DNA of 64,000 nt from an uncultured Clostridia bacterium (GCA_934476455.1 CAKSNY010000005.1:1-64000); one strand, 5' to 3'; shown: positions 44,744 through 53,562, numbered from the stretch's first letter. Notes: a model not told the origin generated them from the sequence alone. Made by a program: numbers and translations.

Positions 44744-46987
44744 TTATTTCTTCAGGCTGCTTCTGTATGCACTTGGTGTTATGCCCTCATATTTTTTAAA
44801 TATACGGTTAAATGTTCGTATATGCCCGTAGCCTACCTTCTGCGAAATTTCCATAATTGTAAGAGAGGTATTTTCCATCATTTCTTTCGCCTTATGCACT
44901 CTGTAGTTATTTATATAGTCTACCATCGTTGTTGTACAGTTCTTTTTAAACAGCTTTGAAAGATATGCAGGATAAACATCAAAATGATCTCCGATTGAAT
45001 TTATATTCAGGTTAATATCTTGATAATTCTCCTCTATATAGCGGCATACGGCATCAAATTTTGCACTGTCATCAAGCTTATTTTTGGGAGCGCAGCTTTC
45101 GTTTGCAAGCTTAATAAGCTTTTGTTGCAGCTCGCCAAGCGTTGCCGATGACAGAAGCTCCTGCGCATTAAAGCTCTGCTTTCCCATCGTTTCGGGAACT
45201 TTTAATACTGCCGCCGAAAGATCAAACATCAGCATTTTAATATTTTCAAGAGAAAGCGTTTCATCCTTTTTTATACTCTCAAAAAGCTCGTTTATATAGG
45301 CTGCGGCATCCTCTTTCTCCCCCATTTGCAAAAGATTGATAAGCTTTTTTTCTTGTTCAAGGCTGAAATGGTGATCAGATACACTCGTTTTCTTAATTTC
45401 ACCAAAAAACAGTGATTTTTCTATTGCCCTCATTCTTTTGTACTCCAGCGCATACATAGCCTCACTGTATGCACTGCTGAGCATATTTGCACCGCTGTGA
45501 ACACCCGACACACAAACTGTAAGTTTAAGCGCAAAGTGCTTTTTTATCATAGAAAGCCCATAATTTATTATTCTTTCAAAGAACTCTATATCTGCCGCTA
45601 TATGACTTGCTACACATACAATATTATTTTCCACATTCACCACATATCCCGAGCTTTTTGCCGTAGTAAATATTTCCTCAAAAATATTGCCTATGATAAA
45701 GCGTACCTCAAGCTGCTTTTGCTCCTCGCTGAGATTTTCCTCCGGCAAAAATGCCGCAAACTCTTCCGGATTAAACGCAAAAACAACAATGCTGCCCGGA
45801 TGCACTTTAATATCATATTCCTTAAATGCTTCCTCCATCTCACCGTGCGGCAATGTCCCTTTAAGAATTTGCGCCAAAGCATTTGCGTGCAGACTTAATT
45901 TGTATTTTTCAGCAATAGTTTCTAAATTTTTGTTCTTTGTAAATGAATTTTCAAGTGAGGTTCTTATTTTTTTATACTCGTCTTCATAATCACTCAGTCC
46001 GCAAAGCTCCAAAAGCTCTTTAACGGGCTTGTAATCACGCCGCACGAAATACCACGCCAGCGCTACGCCTATCAGGATACAAAACAGTATAACGCCTACC
46101 GAAACAAGCCTCATTTTAAATATTTCACGGTATAACAGATTTTTATGTCCCACGGTTACAAGCGTCATACTGATTGTATCATACGTAACACGGTTTACCT
46201 GCACAATATTATTTTTCTTTTTCTCCCTTTTTAAAAGCTCTTCCATGCTCCGCGGTAAATTTTTCTCAGATGCGTCTGCTTCAAGAAGGCCGCCGTTACT
46301 TGTAAAAAGATAAATATCACAATCCGTAAGCCATCTGTTATCGGGAATACGTTTAAAAAAGTCGCTCTTTTTAACAATAACGGAAAAAGATATATTTCCG
46401 TAGCGGTGCAGAATATTTTGCGGAAAAGCCATATGGTATGTCATCATTTCGGAAGGCGTCACACTGCCCACATCCTTAGCGCCGTCAGAAATACTGTAAG
46501 TACTGTCTTTTACAAAATGGCTTTTTTTCCACTGCTCATAAGAAATAATATTGCTGTCAAAATATGTTTCATAGTAAAACTTACTGTCATAAACTCCGTT
46601 TTCTGCAATAACCATATCTGTTGCCGGCTGGTAAATATATGCGCGTTCATAATTATCGCGGTATATTCTGCTTTCTCCAAACCAGTCTAAAAAGTTTTGC
46701 GCCCCTTGTGAATAGATTATTTTATCCTTAGGTACAGATAGGATTTTTTCAAGGTCATCGTGAAAGGCAACCTCGGCATAATACTTCCTTATACTGACTA
46801 AAACATCTTTTACATTATCTGCCGCTATGCTTGTAACCAAATCATTGTTTTCCTTAAGCTGCTCCGTCATTTTATCGGAATACCCGTCCGTAAGCGTAAG
46901 CGAAGATACAATGGGAACAAGCAGTATAATGGCATATGATAAAATCCAAGTTACTATTAGTTTTGGTTTTTTCTTGATAAATTTCAT
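44744..46987 (-). CDS. Membrane-anchored AraC/YesN-type regulator, likely master of the locus
   Basis: A 747-residue protein; the ATG at 46987 is preferred over the GTG at 46993. A membrane segment near residues 10-33, an extracytoplasmic sensor domain to about 290, a second membrane segment (VSVGVILFCILIGVALAWYF) and a C-terminal AraC domain with two helix-turn-helix units (INSIGDHFDVYPAYLSKLF; TIMEISQKVGYGHIRTFNR). Its gene lies back to back with the permease promoter bearing operator C. It is the only AraC protein inside the polysaccharide locus and so the best candidate to bind the TTGTCC-N13/14-TGTCTA sites; that link is inference. Confidence 0.9.
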   Translation of the reverse strand: MKFIKKKPKLIVTWILSYAIILLVPIVSSLTLTDGYSDKMTEQLKENNDLVTSIAADNVKDVLVSIRKYYAEVAFHDDLEKILSVPKDKIIYSQGAQNFLDWFGESRIYRDNYERAYIYQPATDMVIAENGVYDSKFYYETYFDSNIISYEQWKKSHFVKDSTYSISDGAKDVGSVTPSEMMTYHMAFPQNILHRYGNISFSVIVKKSDFFKRIPDNRWLTDCDIYLFTSNGGLLEADASEKNLPRSMEELLKREKKKNNIVQVNRVTYDTISMTLVTVGHKNLLYREIFKMRLVSVGVILFCILIGVALAWYFVRRDYKPVKELLELCGLSDYEDEYKKIRTSLENSFTKNKNLETIAEKYKLSLHANALAQILKGTLPHGEMEEAFKEYDIKVHPGSIVVFAFNPEEFAAFLPEENLSEEQKQLEVRFIIGNIFEEIFTTAKSSGYVVNVENNIVCVASHIAADIEFFERIINYGLSMIKKHFALKLTVCVSGVHSGANMLSSAYSEAMYALEYKRMRAIEKSLFFGEIKKTSVSDHHFSLEQEKKLINLLQMGEKEDAAAYINELFESIKKDETLSLENIKMLMFDLSAAVLKVPETMGKQSFNAQELLSSATLGELQQKLIKLANESCAPKNKLDDSAKFDAVCRYIEENYQDINLNINSIGDHFDVYPAYLSKLFKKNCTTTMVDYINNYRVHKAKEMMENTSLTIMEISQKVGYGHIRTFNRIFKKYEGITPSAYRSSLKK

Positions 46988-47050
46988 ACCCACACCCCAC
47001 TGCTGCTATTATAAAAGAAAAAACGGATTTTGTAAAGGTGTTTCCATTTA

Positions 47051-47104
47051 TTGTCCTGTGTTCCCTTTGTTGTCTATTTACAATAAAGTATTTTATGCTA
47101 CAAT
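47051..47104 (+). promoter_or_regulatory. Regulon operator C with promoter of the permease operon
   Basis: TTGTCC (47051-47056), 14 bases with TGTTCCC, TGTCTA (47071-47076), TTTACA (47077-47082), 16 bases, TACAAT (47099-47104). Confidence 0.82.
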
Positions 47105-47131
47105 AAATCTATCAAGGTTAGGAGGATTTGT

Positions 47132-48007
47132 ATGAAATCGAAAATCAAAACATTTGATATGATTAACATTTTAATTATGTTAATTCTGGTTCCAATTATG
47201 CTCTATCCCATATGGCATGTAATTATGGCTTCATTTTCGGAAAGCTCGCTTCTTACGGGGCATACGGGACTTATATTAAAGCCGCAAGGGTTTAGTGTTG
47301 ATTCGTACAGGCTTATGGTTAAAAACCCAATGATTTTTAAGGGTTATCTTAACACAATCTTCATTGTTGTAGTGGGCGTAACGCTTAATGTAGCTTTCAC
47401 GGCGCTTGGTGCATACTGTCTTTCAAGAAAGGGCCTTTACTGGCAAAAACACATTATGATGATTATGGTTTTTACGATGTATTTTTCCGGCGGCCTTATT
47501 CCCCGTTACCTTATGATTACACAAAGCTATCACATGACAAACTCGTATTGGTCATTGATTCTCCCCGGACTTATCAGTACATATAACCTTATTATTATGC
47601 GCACCTCCTTTGCGGCACTTCCCGACAGCCTCGAGGAATCAGCGAAGCTTGATGGTGCAGGCGCAATCAGAATTCTTGTAAGCATAGTAATACCGCTCTC
47701 AATGCCGGTTATCGCTGTTATGATACTCTATTACGCGGTGGGACACTGGAATGCGTGGTTTGATGCAAGTATTTATATCAAAGAACGTGAAAAGTTCCCG
47801 CTTCAGCTTATACTTCGTGAAATACTTATTATAAATGATACAAACAGTATGACACAGGGCAGCGGTGATGCCTCTGATCAGATGGCAATCGGCGAAACCG
47901 TAAAATATGCAGTTATTGTTGTTTCTACACTGCCTATTTTATGCGTCTATCCGTTTTTACAAAAATATTTCCAAAAGGGCGTTATGATAGGCGCGGTTAA
48001 GGGTTAA
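47132..48007 (+). CDS. Sugar ABC transporter permease, YtcP family (CUT1)
   Basis: A 291-residue six-pass permease with the EAA loop LEESAKLDGAGAIR and the C-terminus FLQKYFQKGVMIGAVKG. The ribosome site is AGGAGG. It is first in the two-gene operon, whereas at 1.2-3.2 kb the LplB-like gene comes first. It works with the LplB-like partner and with the lipoprotein at 43079. Confidence 0.92.
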   Translation: MKSKIKTFDMINILIMLILVPIMLYPIWHVIMASFSESSLLTGHTGLILKPQGFSVDSYRLMVKNPMIFKGYLNTIFIVVVGVTLNVAFTALGAYCLSRKGLYWQKHIMMIMVFTMYFSGGLIPRYLMITQSYHMTNSYWSLILPGLISTYNLIIMRTSFAALPDSLEESAKLDGAGAIRILVSIVIPLSMPVIAVMILYYAVGHWNAWFDASIYIKEREKFPLQLILREILIINDTNSMTQGSGDASDQMAIGETVKYAVIVVSTLPILCVYPFLQKYFQKGVMIGAVKG

Positions 48008-48020
48008 GGGAGGAATACCA

Positions 48021-48968
48021 ATGCAGAAAATTAAAAAACGGAATGATATATATAAGGAAAGCTGGTTTACAACCGTTTCCAAGGATTTTAAGCGTAATCG
48101 TACAATTTATTTGTTACTTATACCCGTACTTCTATACTACATTATGTTTCATTATGCACCGATGTACGGCTCTGTAATAGCATTTCAGAATTTCAAGCCC
48201 CAAAAAGGAATTTTGGGAAGTGATTTTGTAGGCTTGATGCACTTTAAAAATTTCTTCAACAGCCCGTTTTTCGGAAGAATTCTTTTTAATACACTGAGAA
48301 TCAGTTTTGCTTCAATTATATTTGGTTTTCCCGCACCGATTATCCTTGCACTGCTGCTTAACGAGCTGAAATTTCCCCGTTTTGCTAAAGTAGTGCAAAA
48401 TATTACGTATATGCCGCACTTTATTTCTCTGGTTGTTATTTGCAGCCTTATACGCGAATTTACGCTTGATACGGGTGTTATAAACTACATACTGGGCTTT
48501 TTTGGGTTTACGCCGACATCGCTTCTTAATTTCCCGCAATACTTTACCACAGTTTACGTTGCATCGGGAATATGGCAGGAAATCGGCTGGGGGTCTATAA
48601 TTTATCTTGCGGCGCTTTCAGGTCTTGACCCTGCTCTTTACGAGGCTGCAACAATTGACGGTGCAAACAGATTTGACCAGATGCTTCACGTTACACTTCC
48701 CGGTATATTGCCAACAATTATAATTATGCTTATATTAAAGCTCGGTCAGGTTTTAAGTGTCGGTTATGAAAAAATTATTCTTCTTTATAACGATAACACA
48801 ATGAGTGTTGCAGATGTTATCTCAACTTATGTTTATGCAAAAGGACTTTTAGACCTTGACTGGAGCTTCAGTTCTGCAGTCGGGCTCTTTAACTCAATAA
48901 TCAATTTCCTTTTCCTGAACGCAGCAAACTTTATCAGCAAAAAGACAAGCGAATACAGCTTGTGGTAA
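48021..48968 (+). CDS. Sugar ABC transporter permease, LplB family (CUT1)
   Basis: A 315-residue permease with six membrane segments; EAA loop YEAATIDGANRFDQ followed by LPGILPT. The ribosome site AGGGAGG lies 13 bases after the previous stop codon. Two hairpins after the gene end the transcript. No ATPase gene is present in the window. Confidence 0.92.
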   Translation: MQKIKKRNDIYKESWFTTVSKDFKRNRTIYLLLIPVLLYYIMFHYAPMYGSVIAFQNFKPQKGILGSDFVGLMHFKNFFNSPFFGRILFNTLRISFASIIFGFPAPIILALLLNELKFPRFAKVVQNITYMPHFISLVVICSLIREFTLDTGVINYILGFFGFTPTSLLNFPQYFTTVYVASGIWQEIGWGSIIYLAALSGLDPALYEAATIDGANRFDQMLHVTLPGILPTIIIMLILKLGQVLSVGYEKIILLYNDNTMSVADVISTYVYAKGLLDLDWSFSSAVGLFNSIINFLFLNAANFISKKTSEYSLW

Positions 48969-48978
48969 AAAAATGGGG

Positions 48979-49078
48979 GGTTGTAGCAAAATGGAATCAT
49001 TTTGCTACACCACCTTTATTTGGTGTATTTAGACGTGGAAATAGCCCCCCTGCTTTGCGTAATACAAGGCAGGGGGTT
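48979..49078. terminator. Two successive terminator hairpins
   Basis: Hairpin 1: GTAGCAAAATG/CATTTTGCTAC (48983-49008). Hairpin 2: CCCCCTGCTTTG/CAAGGCAGGGGG (about 49045-49077). They follow the permease operon and also face the remnant gene on the other strand. Confidence 0.7.
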
Positions 49079-49100
49079 ATTAGTATAAAAAGGAAGGAAA

Positions 49101-49391
49101 TGTCACTATTTTGTTTCCTCTGTTGATATTAAGCACTTTCGCAATAGGACCAAGTTCGTGGGTAGGGTAATTGTCACAGTTTCTGTTGAGATAGTTTCTA
49201 AGCCTGTAATGACGATTTTCTATTCCGCCTGCAATTTCATCACAAAGATAATGATTATCCCCTCCGCTGCAGTGAACAACTTATCCAAATATCACCGTAC
49301 GTGCCATATTGAGAGCTGTCAACTCCTTCTGCCCATAACAGCAATTCTCAAGCATCAGTATTCCGCGCTGTCCCATACCTATACATCCTAA
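49101..49391 (-). pseudogene. Remnant of a Gfo/Idh/MocA oxidoreductase (GH109-like)
   Basis: The minus strand reads as a 97-codon fragment with strong family motifs: MLENCCYGQKELTALNM, then ENRHYRLRNYLNRNC and NYPTHELGPIAKVLNINRGN. In frame there is one TAA where the family has Glu (FGxIVHC), which looks like a single G-to-T change. The fragment begins with a Gly-rich stretch (CIGMGQRG) joined directly to mid-protein sequence and lacks the C-terminus, so internal and terminal deletions are likely. Family members are NAD-dependent sugar oxidoreductases or glycosidases; this one is dead. Confidence 0.75.
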
Positions 49392-49432
49392 TCAAATTTT
49401 GCTCATTATAAACTACCCCTCTCATTTTAACT

Positions 49433-50293
49433 TTAAATTTTAAAAAGTATAAGAGCCAAAGTCGCAATTATAACACCTATAATCTGTTTTTTATTAAACT
49501 TCTCTTTAAATATAAACAATGATATTAAAAACGTAATCAGGTTCGTAATGCCGGCACTTACCGGTGAAACTATACTGATAGGCATCATCATATTTACTAT
49601 TAATCCAAGCCAATTAGTAACACCGTTTGAAATTCCCGATAAGGCAGCATATACTCCTCCGTTTTTCATAATATACAGTATATTTCCTCTATCTTTTATA
49701 AGACCTATTTCAATCAGGGATACTGCGGAAAAGGCCAATGTAATAATCATAAATTCATTTGAATACATATCATTGAATTTAACTTGCTGCATTTTCATCA
49801 ATATTCCTAAAAATCCTGACGCAAACAGACTGATAATTATAGCCGCACACCATAAAGGAGTAATTGCTTTCTTTGCACTTTCAGTGCTATTTTCAGATTT
49901 TATAAGGTATATGGAAATGAGCATCAGAATAATACCTATATATGTAAAAGCAGAAACGGGATCATTCAAAAATACAATGCCGTACACTATTGAAAACATG
50001 AGGGAATATGAAAGAATCAGCATGGTAAGGGCAAACGAACCACATCCCAATGCTATATAAGTGAAAATTGATGCGCTGCTGTAGCAAATACCGCCCAATA
50101 TACCGTAAGGAACAATGCCCCCTGTAAAATTAATCCCATTAGTGTCTGAAATCACAAAGAACAACATTGAAAACAATGATACAATACCTGTAAAAAGGAA
50201 TCCACCCTCAGAATATTTTGAATTATACTTTTTTATAAGTGTGCCTTCAACCATATGCACCATGGTTTTTAGAATGATAAGCAAAACAGCCAT
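49433..50293 (-). CDS. EamA/DMT-family transporter
   Basis: A 286-residue integral membrane protein with about ten predicted segments arranged as two EamA repeats (for example LYSFALTMLILSYSLMFSIVYGIVFLNDP-type stretches, seen here near residues 90-115). Such drug/metabolite transporters carry small solutes; the substrate cannot be read. It starts one base after the GH-D glycosidase stop codon, so it is in that operon and under operator D; export or import of a sugar-derived metabolite is a guess. Confidence 0.85.
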   Translation of the reverse strand: MAVLLIILKTMVHMVEGTLIKKYNSKYSEGGFLFTGIVSLFSMLFFVISDTNGINFTGGIVPYGILGGICYSSASIFTYIALGCGSFALTMLILSYSLMFSIVYGIVFLNDPVSAFTYIGIILMLISIYLIKSENSTESAKKAITPLWCAAIIISLFASGFLGILMKMQQVKFNDMYSNEFMIITLAFSAVSLIEIGLIKDRGNILYIMKNGGVYAALSGISNGVTNWLGLIVNMMMPISIVSPVSAGITNLITFLISLFIFKEKFNKKQIIGVIIATLALILFKI

Positions 50294-50294
50294 T

Positions 50295-52235
50295 TTATAC
50301 TTCCTCCACCGTTAAGGTTAATACCTTTCCTGCCTCTGCCTCTATATTCAGAGTTTTTCCGTCATATCTGCATCCTTTGGGAAGATTTACAAAAGTATAT
50401 CCTTCTGCCGGAATATAAAGTTCTCCGCCATTCCAACTGAATATGTTAAACGTCTCTTTCCCGTCACATACAAACAAGCTGTCACCGCCGAAGGTTTGTG
50501 CCGTTATTCTTCCATCCTCCGCTATAAGCTCCCAATCCCCGTTTTCGTTATAAAACGGATGTCCATCTGTTTTTTTGCCGCTCAGGCTGAGAAGATTTTT
50601 AAGCGCTTTCATTTCGTTATCGGGGAGCCTTATTCCGTCGTGGAACTTATTAACATAGTAAAGTGACGGCGTGGAATATACCGTTGCCTTTATGTAGGTT
50701 TCCTTAACCCAATCGGTAAGCATTATCGCACCGTCTGAATCTATCAGAAGATTAGGGCACGCGAGAGCCGACGCTCTTGCTCGCAGCTCCCTCTCCTCAT
50801 ATACATTCTGTATATCGTGCAAACGGTTCATTGCCATTACTGTTTCAAATCTCGGATCACATCCGCTTCCGTTAAGGAGAACGTCACTCTTCACCTTAAC
50901 TGCCGCCTTCTGGAATTCTTCATAAAATCGGTACATTTCCTTAATACCTATACCATTTTCAGGATTTTGATAATGCACATCTCTGTCAGGTCTTCTGAGA
51001 TTAGCCAGAAAGTCCATTTTTAGTCCATCACAGTTAAGTGCGTCACTGTCACAGCTGAAGAACAGTCTTGAGAGCTCGTCAAAGTATTCTCCTATTTTGT
51101 CAGAGGTAAAGTCCACATAATATTTTCCGTCTACTATACCTCCGCTGAGTGCGTCAGGTGAAAGGACCCCCATCCTTTGAGCCAATGTCTCAAATCCGTT
51201 AGACGGATTATCTATCAGCGGCGCACTCCATAAAAGAACCTTATGCCCTCCCTCGTGACATTCATCAATAAATTTCCTTAAATCAGAAAATCTTTCTTCG
51301 TCCACCTTTGCCTCTGCACTGAATTCGTGCTGCCAGAAAGCGTCAATTACTATTGTAAAGTCATTTTTACCCAAGATTTCCTCGGCACGTTTAAGCCACA
51401 TTCTCAGCCATTCCGTAGTAAATTCGTCACAACCCCAGTCATCTGCCGTATACCAGTTATACTGCAAGTCCATCATCTGGTCGCCGTATGTAACAAGAAG
51501 CGGCCTTTTCCACCAAGAGGGAATTTCCTTCCTCTTTTCGGGAAGCAGGTTTCTCTTTCCAAGCTCTTCCCTAAAAAGACTGATGCTTTCCCACCGGGTT
51601 TTTGGGAAAGTGATAAGAAGCCTCGGTGCCTTATATGTATCCCCCTTTTTTGTTACCAATTTTCCGCCGCGGTTCTCCACAAGTATTCCAAGCCTTGGTG
51701 TCATTCTATATTCAAATGAATCGGGCAAATCCAAAAGACCGAATGCTATCCAGCCACTGCGGTTTCCCACACAGAAATTCAGCGGCGGCGGCGCGAAATA
51801 TGCATTCATTGTACAATCACAGAAAACCTTTTCAAAGGCACGGTTTACACCCTCGTTATTTCTTGGTGCGGGTGCAAAATATTTAATGCAGTCCACCATA
51901 TACATACCCTTAGGACCGTTTCTGAAAAGCTCTGTCTGCTGTACATATACGTCTTTTCTTGCCTCTGCAGAAAAGGAAACCTCTATACTGTCCTCGTTAA
52001 GCAGGAAAGAAAGGCTTATTGTTCCGAAACGGTCGCACAGGCTTTTCGCAGAAACAGTAAGCGTATTTCCCTCAAAGGAATATTCAGGCTTTACGGTTTG
52101 TATCTCCTCTCCGCCTTCGGCAAAAAGTGCCGATGCAGGTATTTTCAGATATCTTCCTCCATCGCTGTTATACAAAATAACCTCGTTAGCAATCTCACTA
52201 TATTCAAAAATATAGTTACGTTTATTAATTACCAT
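50295..52235 (-). CDS. Clan GH-D / GH36-like alpha-glycosidase
   Basis: A 646-residue protein without signal peptide. An N-terminal beta-sandwich (about 1-235) precedes a TIM barrel and a C-terminal beta domain (about 560-646). The KxD nucleophile motif is seen as CDGLKMDFL (Asp408); other barrel features are TIVIDAFWQHEF (about 294-305) and KVLLWSAPL. This pattern is typical of alpha-galactosidase-like GH36/GH31-type enzymes. The exact sugar specificity is not certain. The start ATG has GGAGGA upstream and follows operator D, so the enzyme is co-regulated with the import system. Confidence 0.72.
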   Translation of the reverse strand: MVINKRNYIFEYSEIANEVILYNSDGGRYLKIPASALFAEGGEEIQTVKPEYSFEGNTLTVSAKSLCDRFGTISLSFLLNEDSIEVSFSAEARKDVYVQQTELFRNGPKGMYMVDCIKYFAPAPRNNEGVNRAFEKVFCDCTMNAYFAPPPLNFCVGNRSGWIAFGLLDLPDSFEYRMTPRLGILVENRGGKLVTKKGDTYKAPRLLITFPKTRWESISLFREELGKRNLLPEKRKEIPSWWKRPLLVTYGDQMMDLQYNWYTADDWGCDEFTTEWLRMWLKRAEEILGKNDFTIVIDAFWQHEFSAEAKVDEERFSDLRKFIDECHEGGHKVLLWSAPLIDNPSNGFETLAQRMGVLSPDALSGGIVDGKYYVDFTSDKIGEYFDELSRLFFSCDSDALNCDGLKMDFLANLRRPDRDVHYQNPENGIGIKEMYRFYEEFQKAAVKVKSDVLLNGSGCDPRFETVMAMNRLHDIQNVYEERELRARASALACPNLLIDSDGAIMLTDWVKETYIKATVYSTPSLYYVNKFHDGIRLPDNEMKALKNLLSLSGKKTDGHPFYNENGDWELIAEDGRITAQTFGGDSLFVCDGKETFNIFSWNGGELYIPAEGYTFVNLPKGCRYDGKTLNIEAEAGKVLTLTVEEV

Positions 52236-52271
52236 GGTTCTCCTCCAATATAGAATGATTATATCAGCGTC

Positions 52272-52329
52272 ATTCTATCAAAGAATTTTTTTACTGTAAA
52301 TAGACAACAAGAGGAACATAGGACAATAA
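52272..52329 (-). promoter_or_regulatory. Regulon operator D with promoter of the GH-D operon
   Basis: Minus strand: TTGTCC, 14 bases with TGTTCC, TGTCTA (52306-52301), TTTACA (52300-52295), 17 bases, TAGAAT (52277-52272). Confidence 0.82.
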
Positions 52330-52584
52330 GTGGAACTTAATTAAAATAATTTTTAAAGCAATCCTTTTTTATAATTGTGAATGACTTAGCATGGGGCTGC
52401 AGACATATTCTTGGATTGACAACCTAAAAACAGTCTAAGAATATTGAACCGATTCTCCTCTTGTGCTTTTATTATTGCATGGCAACTTTCCAATATTAAT
52501 TATATTTATTAAGTATTAGTGATTTTAAAGCGACATATAGATACTACATATAGTATTATAATTGTAAATTATCTGTAAATAAGC
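52330..52584. other. AT-rich intergenic stretch
   Basis: No gene. One spaced inverted repeat, ATATTCTT/AAGAATAT, at about 52410-52446. It separates the polysaccharide locus from the element remnant. Confidence 0.4.
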
Positions 52585-52613
52585 TTTACAACCACAATAT
52601 ATTGTGTTAGAAT
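52585..52613 (+). promoter_or_regulatory. Promoter of candidate structured RNA, copy 2
   Basis: TTTACA (52585-52590), 17 bases, TAGAAT (52608-52613); the conserved RNA block starts 19 bases later, as in copy 1. The spacer contains an ACAATATATTGT palindrome. Confidence 0.7.
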
Positions 52614-52619
52614 ACACTT

Positions 52620-52715
52620 GTTAATTGATTTGTGCGTGGGGTTCCCCCGGATTGTTTTTTCAATCCTATCATACGAGATGTAATGGTTGTAGTTAATGTA
52701 AACAGCATAGTTTTA
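52620..52715 (+). ncRNA. Candidate structured RNA, copy 2 (5' part only)
   Basis: TGCGTGGGGTTCCC (52633-52646) is identical to copy 1. The following hairpin GGATTG-T6-CAATCC (52649-52666) keeps the fold but changes the base pairs. The tail TATCATACGAGATGT (52667-52681) matches 13 of 15 bases. Weaker similarity continues to about 52710, then integrase sequence begins, so the 3' part and the terminator are lost. Confidence 0.55.
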
Positions 52716-53177
52716 AATACCGCCGTTATTACTTGCAAAGACAGTACAAAAAATAAAACAAGTATGCGTACATATCCGTTGCTTGATGATATTGAAGAAA
52801 TACTGTTGAGGATAAAAAAGCAGCAGGACGAATACAAAAAATTATTCGGCAGCTGTTATCAGGAAAGCGGATATGTATTTACAAAAGAGGATGGCTCTAT
52901 GCGCCGTCCGAGTTACCCAACTCAGATGCTGACAAAAACCTTAAAGAAAAATAACATGCCGCACCTGCGCTGGCATGACCTTCGGCACAGTTGTGCCGGC
53001 ATTCTTATAATGAAAGGCTGGCAGATGAAAGAAATTTCAGGATGGTTGGGGCACGCTGATGTAGGAACGACAATGAATATTTACGGTCACTTAAATCTTG
53101 ACCACAAACGCAAATTGGGCAGCACTTTAAACGGTTTATTTGATAAAAATACACCTGAGCGGTTAGAAATCGGTTAG
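52716..53177 (+). pseudogene. C-terminal remnant of a tyrosine integrase, element 2
   Basis: About 150 residues equivalent to residues 235-382 of the element 1 integrase: KDSTKNKTSMRTYP, WHDLRHS, WLGHADVGTTMNIYGHLNLD. His, Arg, His and Tyr of the active site remain, but the DNA-binding domains and the first catalytic Arg are gone. The open frame upstream of about 52716 runs through the RNA copy and is not genuine coding sequence. The join of RNA to integrase marks an internal deletion of an element organised like element 1. Confidence 0.82.
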
Positions 53178-53182
53178 AAATC
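53161..53182 (+). repeat. Tandem arm-type repeats, element 2
   Basis: Two exact tandem copies of GGTTAGAAATC overlapping the integrase stop codon. They share GTTAGAAA and the 11-base period with the element 1 repeats. Confidence 0.55.
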
Positions 53183-53213
53183 TGAGTTTTTGAAGAATTT
53201 CAAAGCCAACGCA

Positions 53214-53248
53214 AAAAACCGTCTAACCCTATTGGTTAAGCGGTTTTT
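53214..53248 (-). terminator. Former terminator of the tRNA operon, displaced by element 3
   Basis: The arms AAAAACCG..TAACC and GGTTA..CGGTTTTT precede the tRNA-Lys 3' fragment on the plus strand. Before element 3 inserted, this would have lain just after tRNA-Lys(TTT). Confidence 0.7.
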
Positions 53249-53295
53249 ACTGGTGAGCCATCGGAGATTCGAACCCCGGACAACTTGATTAAAAG
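53249..53295 (-). repeat. Attachment site (left) of element 3; tRNA-Lys 3' fragment
   Basis: Forty-seven bases identical to 60081-60127, covering the last 45 bases of tRNA-Lys(TTT) including CCA. The sequence diverges abruptly after GATTAAAAG, inside the anticodon loop. Confidence 0.93.
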
Positions 53296-53409
53296 AAATA
53301 TATAATGGATTTTATTAAATATATATTACCTATAATTTGATTAATGATTTATTTCTATTTTAATTTGTTTTATTATTTACTAAATTTTAATTTTTACTTT
53401 TATGCTTTT

Positions 53410-53429
53410 TGTGGTCAGCATTGTGGTCA
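53410..53429 (+). repeat. Integrase arm-type sites, left end of element 3
   Basis: TGTGGTCA twice with a 12-base period (53410-53417, 53422-53429). The right end has the same pair at 59991-60010. Confidence 0.65.
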
Positions 53430-53490
53430 AAATAAAATACCTATTCTTTTATCCTTTGCATAATAATATATACAAATAGTATAGTTTGAG

Positions 53491-53519
53491 TTGACAATTA
53501 GACGGATTTGATATATACT
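53491..53519 (+). promoter_or_regulatory. Promoter of the zinc-ribbon protein gene
   Basis: TTGACA, 17 bases, TATACT, about 45 bases upstream of the ATG at 53563. Confidence 0.75.
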
Positions 53520-53562
53520 ATATGTATATTGAATATATACTAATTGTACGGAGGTTTTGTAT

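Noticed and set aside
48979..49078. Riboswitch after the permease operon
   Set aside because: Two simple hairpins follow a stop codon and no downstream gene is on that strand; terminators explain them.
52632..52715. N-terminal coding part of the element 2 integrase
   Set aside because: The open frame there overlaps the RNA core that is conserved at 6.1 kb, and the residues do not match integrase sequence.
53249..53295. A second tRNA-Lys gene
   Set aside because: Only the 3' 45 bases are present; the 5' half is missing, so it is an attachment-site fragment.
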